Notes: generated from the sequence alone by a model not told the origin. A stretch of 30,780 nucleotides of DNA from an uncultured Collinsella sp. (GCA_902489955.1 CABUBY010000007.1:1-30780), one strand, 5' to 3'; shown: positions 1-6,611, numbered from the stretch's first letter. Numbers and translations are program-made.

Positions 1-215
1 CGGGTGCACCATCGACGTCTTCAATACAGAAGATATCAGTGCGGAATGCGCTGGGAAGTTACCCCATGCGGCCAGCTGTGGGGTCTTTGTTGCGTTCGAA
101 CAAGCAACCCACATATATATCTGAATTTGGATGTGGTGGGCGCTTGGCTGTTGGGTGCTTTGAGATGAGGGCGGTGCTTTGGGAAGGGGCGCCGCCTTGG
201 AATGGGATGGGGTGT
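1..215. other. Left-edge stretch without a supportable gene
   Basis: No complete gene is visible. An open frame runs in from the window edge on the plus strand and stops at 122-124 (about 40 codons); it could be the 3' end of a gene cut by the window, but I do not recognise the residues and its third-base G+C is only moderate. The part from 125 to 215 is G-rich on the plus strand and carries nothing I can name. It lies just downstream of the tetR stop on the other strand, where I see no convincing hairpin with a T-tract. Confidence 0.3.
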
Positions 216-755
216 TTAGGTGAAGAGGGGCTTTATGGCTGATAGGTAGTCTTTGGCTACTTCGGCCTTATCTGCTTGGAAGTTGTGCCAGGCCCACCAT
301 TGGACCATTCCTACGAAGCTTGAGGCTATGTGGTGTAGTAGGAAGCTTCGGTCCATGGTGGCGGCGGGGCCGTTTGGGTCGGTAGGGACGGTTTCGGCTG
401 CTCGTGACATGATGGTCTTGCGGAGACAGTCGGCGAAGACGCGCGAGCCGGCTCCGGCTACGAGGGCTCGAACGCCCTGACGGCGTTCCCAGAGGTTGTT
501 GAGGATATGCTCGACTTGCACGAGTGGGTCGTCGAGCGGCGTACCATCGTCGTCGAGGGCGTGGGCGCAGATGTCGCTCACGAGCTCGGACAGTAGGTCG
601 TCTTTGCTCTTAAAGAGGCCGTAGAATGTGGCCCGACCAACATGGGCACGAGCGATGATGTCGCCGACGGTAATCTTGCCGTAATCCTCTTCGCGTAGCA
701 GCTCGGAGAACGCTGCAACGATGGCAGCGCGGCTTTTTTCTTTGCGGGCATCCAT
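216..755 (-). CDS. TetR/AcrR-family transcriptional regulator
   Basis: Predicted one-component DNA-binding repressor of 179 aa. The N-terminal helix-turn-helix is clear: residues about 8-50 contain KITVGDIIARAHVGRATFYG followed by LFKSKDDLL, the classical TetR pattern. The C-terminal half is helical and divergent, so the ligand cannot be predicted. The start is taken at the ATG at 755 (MDARKEK); longer readings of the frame run back through larC and give Arg-rich shadow sequence. The gene starts 2 bp after the larC stop, so it is almost certainly cotranscribed with larB and larC and may control them and itself. A long inverted repeat upstream of larB (2510-2547) is a candidate operator. The family call is firm; the role in lar control is inference. 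Confidence 0.88.
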   Translation of the reverse strand: MDARKEKSRAAIVAAFSELLREEDYGKITVGDIIARAHVGRATFYGLFKSKDDLLSELVSDICAHALDDDGTPLDDPLVQVEHILNNLWERRQGVRALVAGAGSRVFADCLRKTIMSRAAETVPTDPNGPAATMDRSFLLHHIASSFVGMVQWWAWHNFQADKAEVAKDYLSAIKPLFT

Positions 756-757
756 GG

Positions 758-1675
758 CTATGCATCCACGTGAACGAGTAGACAACGGAGCGTGCCGGAG
801 CAACCCTCGTAGGGGCGCTTGCCGGCGCCGTAGCCGACGGCTTCGATGTGGTAGCGTGCCGGCAGGTGCTCGGACGTGCGCAGCGCGGTGACGATGGCGG
901 CGCCCGTGGGCGTCACGAGCTCGCCAGCGACCGGTGCGGGCGTGAGGGCGATATTGCCCGCCTGGCATAGGTTGACGACAGCGGGGACGGGAATGGGCAT
1001 GAGGCCGTGGGCGCAGCGGATGGTGCCGTGGCCCTCGGAAAGCGACTCGACCACGATATCCTCGATGCCCAGGTCATCGAGGCAGATGGCGACCGAGCAG
1101 ATGTCAACGATGGAGTCGACGGCGCCCACCTCGTGGAACAGGACAGTGTCGGGCGTTTTGCCGTGAGCCTTTGCCTCGGCAGCGGCGAGTACGGAAAAAA
1201 TGGCGAGGGCGCGACGCTTGGCGCCATCGCTTAGCTGCGAGCCGTCGATGATGGCGGTGACGTCCGCCAAAGAACGATGGTGATGGTGGCGGGCGTGATG
1301 ATGGCCCTCGTGGCCATGGCCGTGGGTCTCATGGTCATGCTCGTGGCAGTGCTCGTGTTCGTGCTCGCCATGGTCATGATGGTGGTGTTCATGCTCGTGC
1401 GTGTGCTCGACAGCTGCTTCGTTGCCGTAGAGCCAGGCCATATCGTGATCATGGTTCTCGAGGCCCTCTGCAAGCTGGACGTCGAAATCGCAGGCGTCGA
1501 TGCCATGCTTGTTTACGCGCGTTACAGCGATCGAAAAGCCGTCGACCGGCAGCGTGGCGAGCTGTTCGCGCAGGTGCTCCTCGCTGGCGCCCAGGTCGAG
1601 CAGGGCCGCGACGGTCATATCGCCGCTGATGCCCGAAGTGCCGTCGATGATAAGCGTGTGCTGATGGTTGGACAT
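758..1675 (-). CDS. larC: LarC-type nickel-insertion protein, LarC1 part only
   Basis: LarC is the CTP-dependent cyclometallase that places nickel in the pyridinium bis-thiocarboxylate cofactor of LarA-type enzymes. This 305-aa protein has the N-terminal signature (DGTSGISGDM, residues about 11-20), a His/Glu/Asp-rich nickel-binding insert (about 91-133, with runs such as EHEHHHHDH), and the PIPVPAV and TPTGAA segments. It ends shortly after GYGAGKRPYEG. Full-length LarC is about 400 aa, so once the His-rich insert is discounted the C-terminal LarC2 domain, which binds CTP in the known structure, is absent. Some bacteria make the full protein by frameshift, but the DNA downstream encodes a TetR regulator 2 bp after the stop and not LarC2 in any frame. 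An AAGGAG site precedes the ATG. larB ends 10 bp upstream. LarE and LarA are not in the window. Confidence 0.85.
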   Translation of the reverse strand: MSNHQHTLIIDGTSGISGDMTVAALLDLGASEEHLREQLATLPVDGFSIAVTRVNKHGIDACDFDVQLAEGLENHDHDMAWLYGNEAAVEHTHEHEHHHHDHGEHEHEHCHEHDHETHGHGHEGHHHARHHHHRSLADVTAIIDGSQLSDGAKRRALAIFSVLAAAEAKAHGKTPDTVLFHEVGAVDSIVDICSVAICLDDLGIEDIVVESLSEGHGTIRCAHGLMPIPVPAVVNLCQAGNIALTPAPVAGELVTPTGAAIVTALRTSEHLPARYHIEAVGYGAGKRPYEGCSGTLRCLLVHVDA

Positions 1676-1685
1676 GGAATGCTCC

Positions 1686-2468
1686 TTAACGGGCGCAGGA
1701 TGTGCCGGCGCTCAGATGATTGATAAGACTTGCCTGGTAGGCGGCACCAAAGCCGTTATCGATATTGACGACCGATACGCCGCTGGCGCAGGAGTTGAGC
1801 ATGGCGAGCAGCGCGGCTACGCCTCCAAAATTTGCGCCGTAGCCCACGCTGGTGGGAACGGCGATGACCGGACAGCTCACCAGACCGCCGATAACGCTCG
1901 CCAGGGCGCCTTCCATGCCGGCGATGGCGATGACCACCTGCGCTTGGGCAAGTTCCTCGGCATGCGCGAGCAGGCGGTGCAGGCCTGCGACACCTACGTC
2001 GTAGAGGCGGTCGACCTCGTTGCCATAGAATTCGGCCGTCAACGCGGCTTCCTCGGCGACGGGCAGGTCGCTCGTACCGGCGCAGGCGACAACGATGCGT
2101 CCGTTGCCGGTAGGGGAGGGCTTGCCGCCCACGAGGGCGAGCTGTGCGTCTGGGACATATCCCAGGTCGATGCCGTTGCCGAGGAGCTTCGAGGCGCGGG
2201 CTGCCTTTTCGGCGTCCAGGCGCGTGACCAGGATGCGCACCTGGCCGGCATTGAGTAATGCTTTGATAATGGCGGCAATCTGCTCGGCGGTTTTACCGGC
2301 GCCGTAGACAACCTCGCCGGCTCCCTGGCGCACCCCGCGTGAAAGATCGAGCTGCGCAAAACCCAGATTGGCGGTTGGCGCCGTCTGGATGCGCGTGAGG
2401 GCGACTGCCGGGGTGACTGTTCCGTCGGCAACATCGCTCAGCAATTGCTCAAGATCTCGCTTATCCAT
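1686..2468 (-). CDS. larB: LarB, pyridinium-3,5-biscarboxylate synthase
   Basis: LarB carboxylates and hydrolyses nicotinic acid adenine dinucleotide in the first step of nickel-pincer cofactor synthesis. The 260-aa product carries the PurE-like core: GTSDLPVAEEA, then YDVGVAGLHRLL, then a Gly-rich stretch (AIAGMEGALASVIGG) and a VPTSVGYGANFGG segment near the C-terminus. Its length fits the family (about 250 aa). I chose the ATG at 2468 (MDKRDLEQLL) because an AAGGGAA site lies just upstream; an in-frame ATG 33 bases further up has no such site. It is the first gene of a larB-larC-tetR operon read on the minus strand. Its promoter region holds a 13-bp inverted repeat. The family is certain; the enzyme that uses the cofactor is not encoded nearby. 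Confidence 0.93.
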   Translation of the reverse strand: MDKRDLEQLLSDVADGTVTPAVALTRIQTAPTANLGFAQLDLSRGVRQGAGEVVYGAGKTAEQIAAIIKALLNAGQVRILVTRLDAEKAARASKLLGNGIDLGYVPDAQLALVGGKPSPTGNGRIVVACAGTSDLPVAEEAALTAEFYGNEVDRLYDVGVAGLHRLLAHAEELAQAQVVIAIAGMEGALASVIGGLVSCPVIAVPTSVGYGANFGGVAALLAMLNSCASGVSVVNIDNGFGAAYQASLINHLSAGTSCAR

Positions 2469-2509
2469 ATATGTTCCCTTCGACGGTGCAAAGTCTAGCA
2501 CGAGAAGGG

Positions 2510-2547
2510 TAGTTTCCGAACACTAAGACAAAATTGTTCGGAAACTA
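2510..2547. promoter_or_regulatory. 13-bp perfect inverted repeat upstream of larB
   Basis: The arms TAGTTTCCGAACA (2510-2522) and TGTTCGGAAACTA (2535-2547) are exact reverse complements with a 12-nt AT-rich spacer. The element starts 42 bp upstream of the larB start, in the 113-bp gap between larB and the end of serB. It has no T-tract, so it is not an ordinary terminator. Long symmetric sites are usual for TetR-type regulators, and one is encoded as the last gene of this operon, which makes autoregulation a reasonable inference. A folded leader RNA is the alternative. Confidence 0.6.
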
Positions 2548-2581
2548 TAGGACAGACTGATTCAATTGTTAGACGGATCGA

Positions 2582-3217
2582 CTAGTCACGCAGGATGATG
2601 TCCATGGCGAGCATCAGGTTGCGCTCGTTGATGGCAAACGGGGCGGCTTCGCGCGTCTTGGGCTTGGCACAAAACGCGATGCCCGTGCCCGCGGCCTGAA
2701 TCATGGGGATGTCGTTGGCGCCGTCGCCGATCGCGACGGTATGGGCCATATCGACACCGCACTCAACTGCCCAATCCAGCAGCTGGATGAGCTTGGACTC
2801 CTTGGTCACGATGTCTGCCGCCAGCTTACCGGTGAGTTTGCCGTCCACGACCTCCAGGCGGTTAGCCAGGCAAAAGTCGATACCCGCGGCGGCCACGATC
2901 TTATCGGCGACCTCGTGGAAGCCGCCGCTTACCACGCCGACCTTCCAGCCCTTGCTGTGCGCCGAGCGCACAAGCTCCAGCGCGCCGGGGGTAAACGTCA
3001 CGCGCTCAAAGGTGCGCTCGAACACGCTCTCATCCAAGCCGGCAAGCAGCCCCACGCGCTCCTCGAGTGCCTGCTTAAAGTCCAGTTCGCCGCGCATGGC
3101 GCGCTCAGTGATCTTCGCCACTTGCTCGCCTACGCCGGCTTCCTCGCCCAACAGGTCGATGGCCTCCTGGTTGATGAGCGTGGAGTCGATATCCATAACG
3201 ATGAGGCGTGCAGTCAT
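2582..3217 (-). CDS. serB: Phosphoserine phosphatase
   Basis: Cytoplasmic HAD-family enzyme that removes phosphate from L-phosphoserine, the last step of serine synthesis. The 211-aa protein has all HAD motifs: DIDSTL near residue 8 (nucleophile and acid/base Asp), VVSGGF (motif II Ser), the motif III Lys region, and AIGDGANDIPM (motif IV). The length matches single-domain SerB proteins that lack an N-terminal ACT domain. The start at 3217 (MTARLIVMDID) follows a GGAAAGG site; the upstream in-frame ATG would add 15 unlikely residues. It is transcribed divergently from aspS and stops about 110 bp short of the larB start. No serA or serC is in the window. Confidence 0.92.
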   Translation of the reverse strand: MTARLIVMDIDSTLINQEAIDLLGEEAGVGEQVAKITERAMRGELDFKQALEERVGLLAGLDESVFERTFERVTFTPGALELVRSAHSKGWKVGVVSGGFHEVADKIVAAAGIDFCLANRLEVVDGKLTGKLAADIVTKESKLIQLLDWAVECGVDMAHTVAIGDGANDIPMIQAAGTGIAFCAKPKTREAAPFAINERNLMLAMDIILRD

Positions 3218-3384
3218 GGCGGGCCTTTCCGAGTGCAGTTGTATTGGGGCACATTGTCGCACGCGGCGCGCCTTGGCGACGGCCAGGCTGCGTCAATTGT
3301 TTCGTCTCCGTCAAGTCTTTGGGCAGGAGCCACTTTTCCGCGGCACATCGACACAGGTGCGATAAGATAGAACGCCATGTCTGG

Positions 3385-3446
3385 CTGCGCGGTTTACGCA
3401 GGCTGGGCAAATCTGTACGACGCCGCCCGGAACGACACGGGGCGGC
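3385..3446 (+). other. aspS 5' leader with two short stem-loops
   Basis: Between serB and aspS (3218-3473) I see no gene. The aspS side holds two small hairpins: CTGCG/CGCAG (3385-3389 with 3397-3401) and GCCGCCC/GGGCGGC (3422-3428 with 3440-3446, 11-nt loop). A -10-like TAAGAT lies at 3363-3368 without a clear -35. A T-box was considered because aspS is an aminoacyl-tRNA synthetase gene, but the T-box consensus and an antiterminator/terminator pair are missing. Confidence 0.3.
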
Positions 3447-3473
3447 ACAGATCCATAAAGGAGGATCACTGGT

Positions 3474-5261
3474 ATGAGCCAGACCCGTCCCATCGACGAG
3501 CATTCCATGCACACCCGTACCTGCGGCGAGCTTCGCCGCGAGAACGTGGGCGAAGAGGTCACCCTCACCGGTTGGGTGAGCCGTCGCCGCGACCACGGCG
3601 GCCTTATCTTCTGCGACCTTCGCGACCGCGAGGGCATCACGCAGCTCACCTTCGACCCCGAGCACTCCGACGGCGACGCCTTTAAGATCGCCGAGACCAT
3701 GCGTCCCGAGTGGCCCATCAAGATCCACGGCGTCGTGCGCGCTCGTGGCGAGGAGACCACCAACACCAAGCTCGCGACCGGCGAGATCGAGGTCCTGACC
3801 GACCACGCTGAGGTGCTCAACACGTCTGTCACCCCGCCTTTCCAGATCGAGGACGGCATCGAGACCAGCGAGGACACCCGTCTGCGCTATCGCTATCTGG
3901 ACCTCCGCCGTCCCGAGATGATGGCCAACCTCAAGCTGCGCTCCGACTTCACCTTTGCCATTCGCGAGGCGCTGCACAACCGTGAGTTCATGGAGGTCGA
4001 GACGCCCTCCCTGTTTAAGTCCACGCCCGAGGGCGCTCGCGACTTCATCGTTCCCAGCCGTATTCAGCCGGGCAACTTCTACGCCCTGCCGCAGTCCCCG
4101 CAGCTTCTGAAGCAGCTGCTCATGGTTGGTGGCGTTGAGCGCTACTACCAGGTTGCCAAGTGCTTCCGCGACGAGGACCTGCGTGCCGACCGTCAGCCCG
4201 AGTTCACCCAGGTCGATATCGAGATGTCCTTCGTGGACCAGAACGATGTCATGAGCGCGCTCGAAGAGGTCCTGGCCGATGCCTTCGGCCGCATGGGTGT
4301 CGAGATGCCCACGCCGCTGCGTCGCATGGACTACTGGGAGGCCATGGACACCTATGGCTCCGACAAGCCCGATACCCGCTATGGCATGCACCTGGTCGAC
4401 CTGACCGACATCTTCGCCAACTCCAAGTTCAAGGTCTTTGCGACTGCCGCAAACGAGGAGGGCTCTGTCGTCAAGGCCATCAACGCCAAGGGCGCCGGTG
4501 CCTGGGCACGTGCCAAGATCGATAAGCTCGCCGGCGTGGCCTCCACGTTTGGCGCCAAGGGTCTGGCCTGGATCGCTTTCCGCGAGGACGGCTCCATCAA
4601 CAGCCCCATCGTCAAGTTCTTCTCGGACGAGGAGATGGCGGCTCTGCGCGAGCGCATGGATGTCGAGCCCGGCGACCTTGTGATGTTCGCCGCCGGCCCG
4701 CGCCTGCTCTCTGACGAGATCCTGGGCGGCATGCGTTCTCACATGGCCAATGCACTCGAGATCAAGCGCGAGGGCCACGACTTCCTGTGGGTCGTCAACT
4801 TCCCGCTGTTCCACTGGGACGAGGACCGCAAGGCTTACGCTGCCGAGCACCAGCCGTTCACTCTGCCGACCGAGACCGACATCGCCAAGATCGAGGCCGA
4901 CCCGTTGGCAGCCGGTTCTTGCACCTACGACTTTGTCATGGACGGCTTTGAGGCCGGCGGCGGCGGTATGCGTATCCACAACGCCGAGATGCAGATGTCC
5001 ATGCTCAAGCTCCAGGGCTTTACCGAGGAGCGTGCCGAGTCGCAGTTTGGCTTCCTCATGGAGGCCCTCAAGTTTGGTGCGCCCCCGATGGGCGGTTTCG
5101 CTTTGGGCCTGGACCGCGTGTGCATGCTGCTCACCGGTTCCGACTCCATCCGCGACGTAATGGCGTTCCCCAAGACGGCCAGCGGCTCCGACCTCATGTC
5201 GGGCGCTCCGAGTGCCGTTAGCGGCGCCCAGCTCAAGGACGTCAGCCTGCGCCTGATGTAG
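3474..5261 (+). CDS. aspS: Aspartyl-tRNA synthetase, bacterial type, probably non-discriminating
   Basis: Class II synthetase that charges tRNA-Asp, 595 aa. It has an N-terminal OB-fold anticodon domain (residues about 15-110), motif 1 around RYLDLRRPEM, motif 2 with CFRDEDLRADRQPEFTQ, a GAD insertion domain (about 290-420), and motif 3 with GGFALGLDRVCMLL. An AAAGGAGGA site at 3457-3465 fixes the ATG at 3474. At the OB-fold position where discriminating bacterial AspRS has Leu (RRRDLG in E. coli), this protein has His41 (RRRDHGG). That residue is typical of non-discriminating AspRS, which also charges tRNA-Asn for later amidation by GatCAB. A strong terminator follows. Function is certain; relaxed tRNA specificity is inference. 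Confidence 0.97.
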   Translation: MSQTRPIDEHSMHTRTCGELRRENVGEEVTLTGWVSRRRDHGGLIFCDLRDREGITQLTFDPEHSDGDAFKIAETMRPEWPIKIHGVVRARGEETTNTKLATGEIEVLTDHAEVLNTSVTPPFQIEDGIETSEDTRLRYRYLDLRRPEMMANLKLRSDFTFAIREALHNREFMEVETPSLFKSTPEGARDFIVPSRIQPGNFYALPQSPQLLKQLLMVGGVERYYQVAKCFRDEDLRADRQPEFTQVDIEMSFVDQNDVMSALEEVLADAFGRMGVEMPTPLRRMDYWEAMDTYGSDKPDTRYGMHLVDLTDIFANSKFKVFATAANEEGSVVKAINAKGAGAWARAKIDKLAGVASTFGAKGLAWIAFREDGSINSPIVKFFSDEEMAALRERMDVEPGDLVMFAAGPRLLSDEILGGMRSHMANALEIKREGHDFLWVVNFPLFHWDEDRKAYAAEHQPFTLPTETDIAKIEADPLAAGSCTYDFVMDGFEAGGGGMRIHNAEMQMSMLKLQGFTEERAESQFGFLMEALKFGAPPMGGFALGLDRVCMLLTGSDSIRDVMAFPKTASGSDLMSGAPSAVSGAQLKDVSLRLM

Positions 5262-5284
5262 GCGAGCGGCTACATATTGCCTGC

Positions 5285-5319
5285 AACGAGGGAAGGACGC
5301 GTGCCTTCCCTCGTTTTTT
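5285..5319 (+). terminator. Rho-independent terminator of aspS
   Basis: Twelve-bp perfect stem AACGAGGGAAGG / CCTTCCCTCGTT (5285-5296 with 5304-5315), a 7-nt loop and a run of T from 5314. It sits 24 bp after the aspS stop. Confidence 0.92.
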
Positions 5320-5360
5320 ATGCGTCGAGGTTGTGAGGGCATGGGGTGACCGGACGTCGC

Positions 5361-5468
5361 GGAAACTACGACCCGGAATTTGCGTCCAAAACGGGTCGCA
5401 GTTTCCCAAACAGGGTCCTTTTGGAAACTGCGACCCAGAATCCAGCCAAATAATGGGACGCACTTTCC
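5361..5468. repeat. Array of four alternating 14-bp inverted units
   Basis: Four related units alternate in orientation: GGAAACTACGACCC (5361-5374, plus), GGGTCGCAGTTTCC (5393-5406, minus), GGAAACTGCGACCC (5423-5436, plus) and GGGACGCACTTTCC (5455-5468, minus). Start-to-start spacing is 32, 30 and 32 bp, about three helical turns. Units 2 and 3 are a perfect 14-bp inverted pair; units 1 and 2 differ at one base, units 3 and 4 at two. The array fills most of the gap between aspS and the HPr gene. No T-tract follows. It resembles REP/palindromic intergenic repeats or a multi-site operator. No coding potential is seen. Confidence 0.75.
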
Positions 5469-5567
5469 GGTTGAGCCTTCTGGCGGGCTTTAACAAGCAT
5501 CTAACGCTACAATAACTACCACGTGGCTGGGTTTGCCAGCCGAATGTACGATGTCGTGGGAGGGGAC

Positions 5568-5816
5568 ATGGTCGAGTTTACAAAGACGATTAAAGATCCG
5601 TTGGGATTACATGCCCGCCCGGTTGCGCTGCTCTATGACATCATTGCCAAGCATCGTAGCGACGTGTCAGTCAGCATCGGCGATCGCCACACGGATGGCC
5701 GCGATGTCATGGGACTCATGGCCCTCTATGGTGAGTGCGGCGAGGACATCATCTTCCGCGTTTCGGGCGTAGACGAGGCTTCCTGCGTTACGTCGATCAG
5801 AAATCTCTCGCTTTAA
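5568..5816 (+). CDS. ptsH: HPr-like phosphocarrier protein with Asp at position 46
   Basis: HPr passes phosphate from enzyme I to the sugar-specific EIIA proteins of the phosphotransferase system. The 82-aa product has the active-site segment PLGLHARP with His exactly at residue 15. At the regulatory position, where HPr of Gram-positive bacteria has Ser46 (KSIMG), this protein has Asp46 (GRDVMGLMAL), so it cannot be controlled by HPr kinase and resembles a permanent phosphomimic. The ATG at 5568 follows GGGAGGGG; an upstream GTG reading at 5523 would add 15 residues with no matching site. No ptsI or EII gene is adjacent; the gene stands alone between the inverted-unit array and a terminator. 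It could serve sugar transport or only a regulatory role. Confidence 0.85.
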   Translation: MVEFTKTIKDPLGLHARPVALLYDIIAKHRSDVSVSIGDRHTDGRDVMGLMALYGECGEDIIFRVSGVDEASCVTSIRNLSL

Positions 5817-5823
5817 GCATGAC

Positions 5824-5865
5824 AGGGCGTGGTAAAGGATGGTCCTTTGCCGCGCCCTTTTGTTT
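5824..5865 (+). terminator. Terminator downstream of the HPr gene
   Basis: A 16-bp stem with two G-T pairs (5824-5839 with 5843-5858; AGGGCGTGGTAAAGGA opposite TCCTTTGCCGCGCCCT) and a 3-nt loop, followed by TTTTGTTT. It lies 8 bp after the stop codon. Confidence 0.9.
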
Positions 5866-5908
5866 CGTATAGGAAACTTTTTCGAAATCTGAATGGGGAC
5901 CCTTTCCA

Positions 5909-5962
5909 AAAAGTTAACCACGTGCTAGTTTACTATAGCGAACATAGACGTGGTTAACTTTT
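5909..5962. promoter_or_regulatory. feo promoter region: 15-bp inverted repeat flanking a -10-like element
   Basis: AAAAGTTAACCACGT (5909-5923) and ACGTGGTTAACTTTT (5948-5962) are perfect reverse complements separated by 24 nt. The spacer contains TACTAT (5931-5936), a plausible -10 box; the matching -35 is weak. Each arm also contains the small palindrome GTTAAC. The element ends 42 bp upstream of the first feoA. Two identical sites around a -10 suggest a repressor that closes the promoter, presumably an iron-sensing DtxR/IdeR- or Fur-type protein. The regulator is not in the window, and the site does not match the textbook Fur or DtxR boxes closely. Confidence 0.6.
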
Positions 5963-6004
5963 AACGCGTCGATGTTGAGGACGAACTGACGTTAGGAGCA
6001 ACTC

Positions 6005-6247
6005 ATGTCTTGCGGACCGCAGATGCCGGCCATGCCGCTTTCGATGGTAAAAGCGGGCGAAACCGTGCGCGTGTCTCGTGTAAAGGGCAATGAGGACATG
6101 AAGCACCACCTCAAGGACCTCGGCTTTGTCGAGGGCAACGAAATCCATGTGGTGAGCTCGAGTGGCGCCAATATCATCGTCACCGTGCTGGGCGCACGCT
6201 TTGGTATCGATTCCAAGGTTGCCATGCACATCATGACCGTCGGTTAG
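6005..6247 (+). CDS. feoA: FeoA-domain protein (first copy)
   Basis: Small cytoplasmic SH3-like protein of 80 aa that supports FeoB-mediated ferrous iron uptake. After a short Cys/Met/Pro-containing N-terminus (MSCGPQMPAMP) comes the typical FeoA pattern: a VKAGETVRVSRVKG strand, the helix-turn HHLKDLGFVEGNEI, then VVSSSGANIIVTVLGARFGID. An AGGAG site lies 9 bases before the ATG. It is the first gene of the feoA-feoA-feoB set, with the second feoA 39 bp downstream, directly behind the candidate metal-regulated promoter. Two feoA genes before one feoB is a known arrangement; how the copies divide the work is not evident from sequence. Confidence 0.92.
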   Translation: MSCGPQMPAMPLSMVKAGETVRVSRVKGNEDMKHHLKDLGFVEGNEIHVVSSSGANIIVTVLGARFGIDSKVAMHIMTVG

Positions 6248-6286
6248 TCAGCAGCATTTCATAAAAACCGAAAGGGGGACAAGAGG

Positions 6287-6508
6287 ATGAAGACGTTGGG
6301 TGACGTTAAGGTGGGCGAGAGCTCCACCATCATCAAGCTTCACGGTGAGGGTGCGCTTCGCCGCCACCTTATGGACCTGGGGCTCATCAAGGGTACTTCG
6401 TTCAAGGTCGTGAAGGTTGCACCGCTCGGCGATCCGGTCGAGATCAACGTGCGCGGCTACGAGCTTTCCATCCGCAAGGAGGAGGCGGCTGTCGTCGAGG
6501 TCCAGTAA
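6287..6508 (+). CDS. feoA: FeoA-domain protein (second copy)
   Basis: Second FeoA-type SH3-like protein, 73 aa, of the ferrous iron transport operon. It has the family core GDVKVGESSTIIKLHG, then RRHLMDLGLIKGTSF, KVAPLGDPVEINVRGYELSIRKEEA and a terminal VVEVQ, so it is a canonical FeoA, closer to the family average than the first copy. The start follows an AAAGGGGGA site. The 123-bp gap to feoB holds a small palindrome and a GC hairpin, which is longer than expected inside a tight operon. Confidence 0.93.
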   Translation: MKTLGDVKVGESSTIIKLHGEGALRRHLMDLGLIKGTSFKVVKVAPLGDPVEINVRGYELSIRKEEAAVVEVQ

Positions 6509-6536
6509 GGGCTCGCGGCGTATATTTCTGCAGATA

Positions 6537-6556
6537 AAGTTAGGTATTTCTAACTT
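6537..6556. promoter_or_regulatory. Palindrome between feoA and feoB
   Basis: AAGTTAG (6537-6543) and CTAACTT (6550-6556) are perfect inverted halves with a 6-nt spacer. The AAAGTTA half resembles the AAAAGTTAA of the repeat upstream of the first feoA, so the same regulator might bind both, giving feoB a second control point. An RNA stem-loop is the alternative. Confidence 0.45.
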
Positions 6557-6585
6557 GATGCTGCAACTTTGAAGCACATTATCCA

Positions 6586-6611
6586 GCCTGCGCGGAGAAA
6601 GCAGCGCAGGC
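6586..6611 (+). other. GC stem-loop just upstream of the feoB ribosome binding site
   Basis: GCCTGCGC / GCGCAGGC (6586-6593 with 6604-6611), 10-nt loop, no T-tract. It ends 20 bp before the feoB ATG. It may protect or space the feoB message rather than stop transcription. Confidence 0.5.

Noticed and set aside
758..968. Programmed frameshift to make full-length LarC, as known in lactobacilli
   Set aside because: All three frames after GYGAGKRPYEG were considered; none encodes LarC2, and the overlapping frame is Arg-rich shadow leading into the TetR start.
1277..1723. Met/Val-rich plus-strand frame resembling a membrane protein
   Set aside because: It is the complement of the His-rich repeat of larC; CAT/CAC codons read as ATG/GTG on the other strand.
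3369..3473. T-box riboswitch before aspS
   Set aside because: No T-box sequence, no specifier stem and no terminator/antiterminator pair could be found; only small GC hairpins.
3105..5342. 745-codon open frame on the minus strand across aspS
   Set aside because: It is antisense to a complete aspS with all class II motifs; its His/Gly/Leu/Val-rich composition is the mirror of G+C-rich third codon positions.
5361..5468. Possible short CRISPR array (regular 31-bp pitch)
   Set aside because: Units are only 14 bp, alternate in orientation and diverge; there are no cas genes and the intervening segments look like hairpin loops, not spacers.
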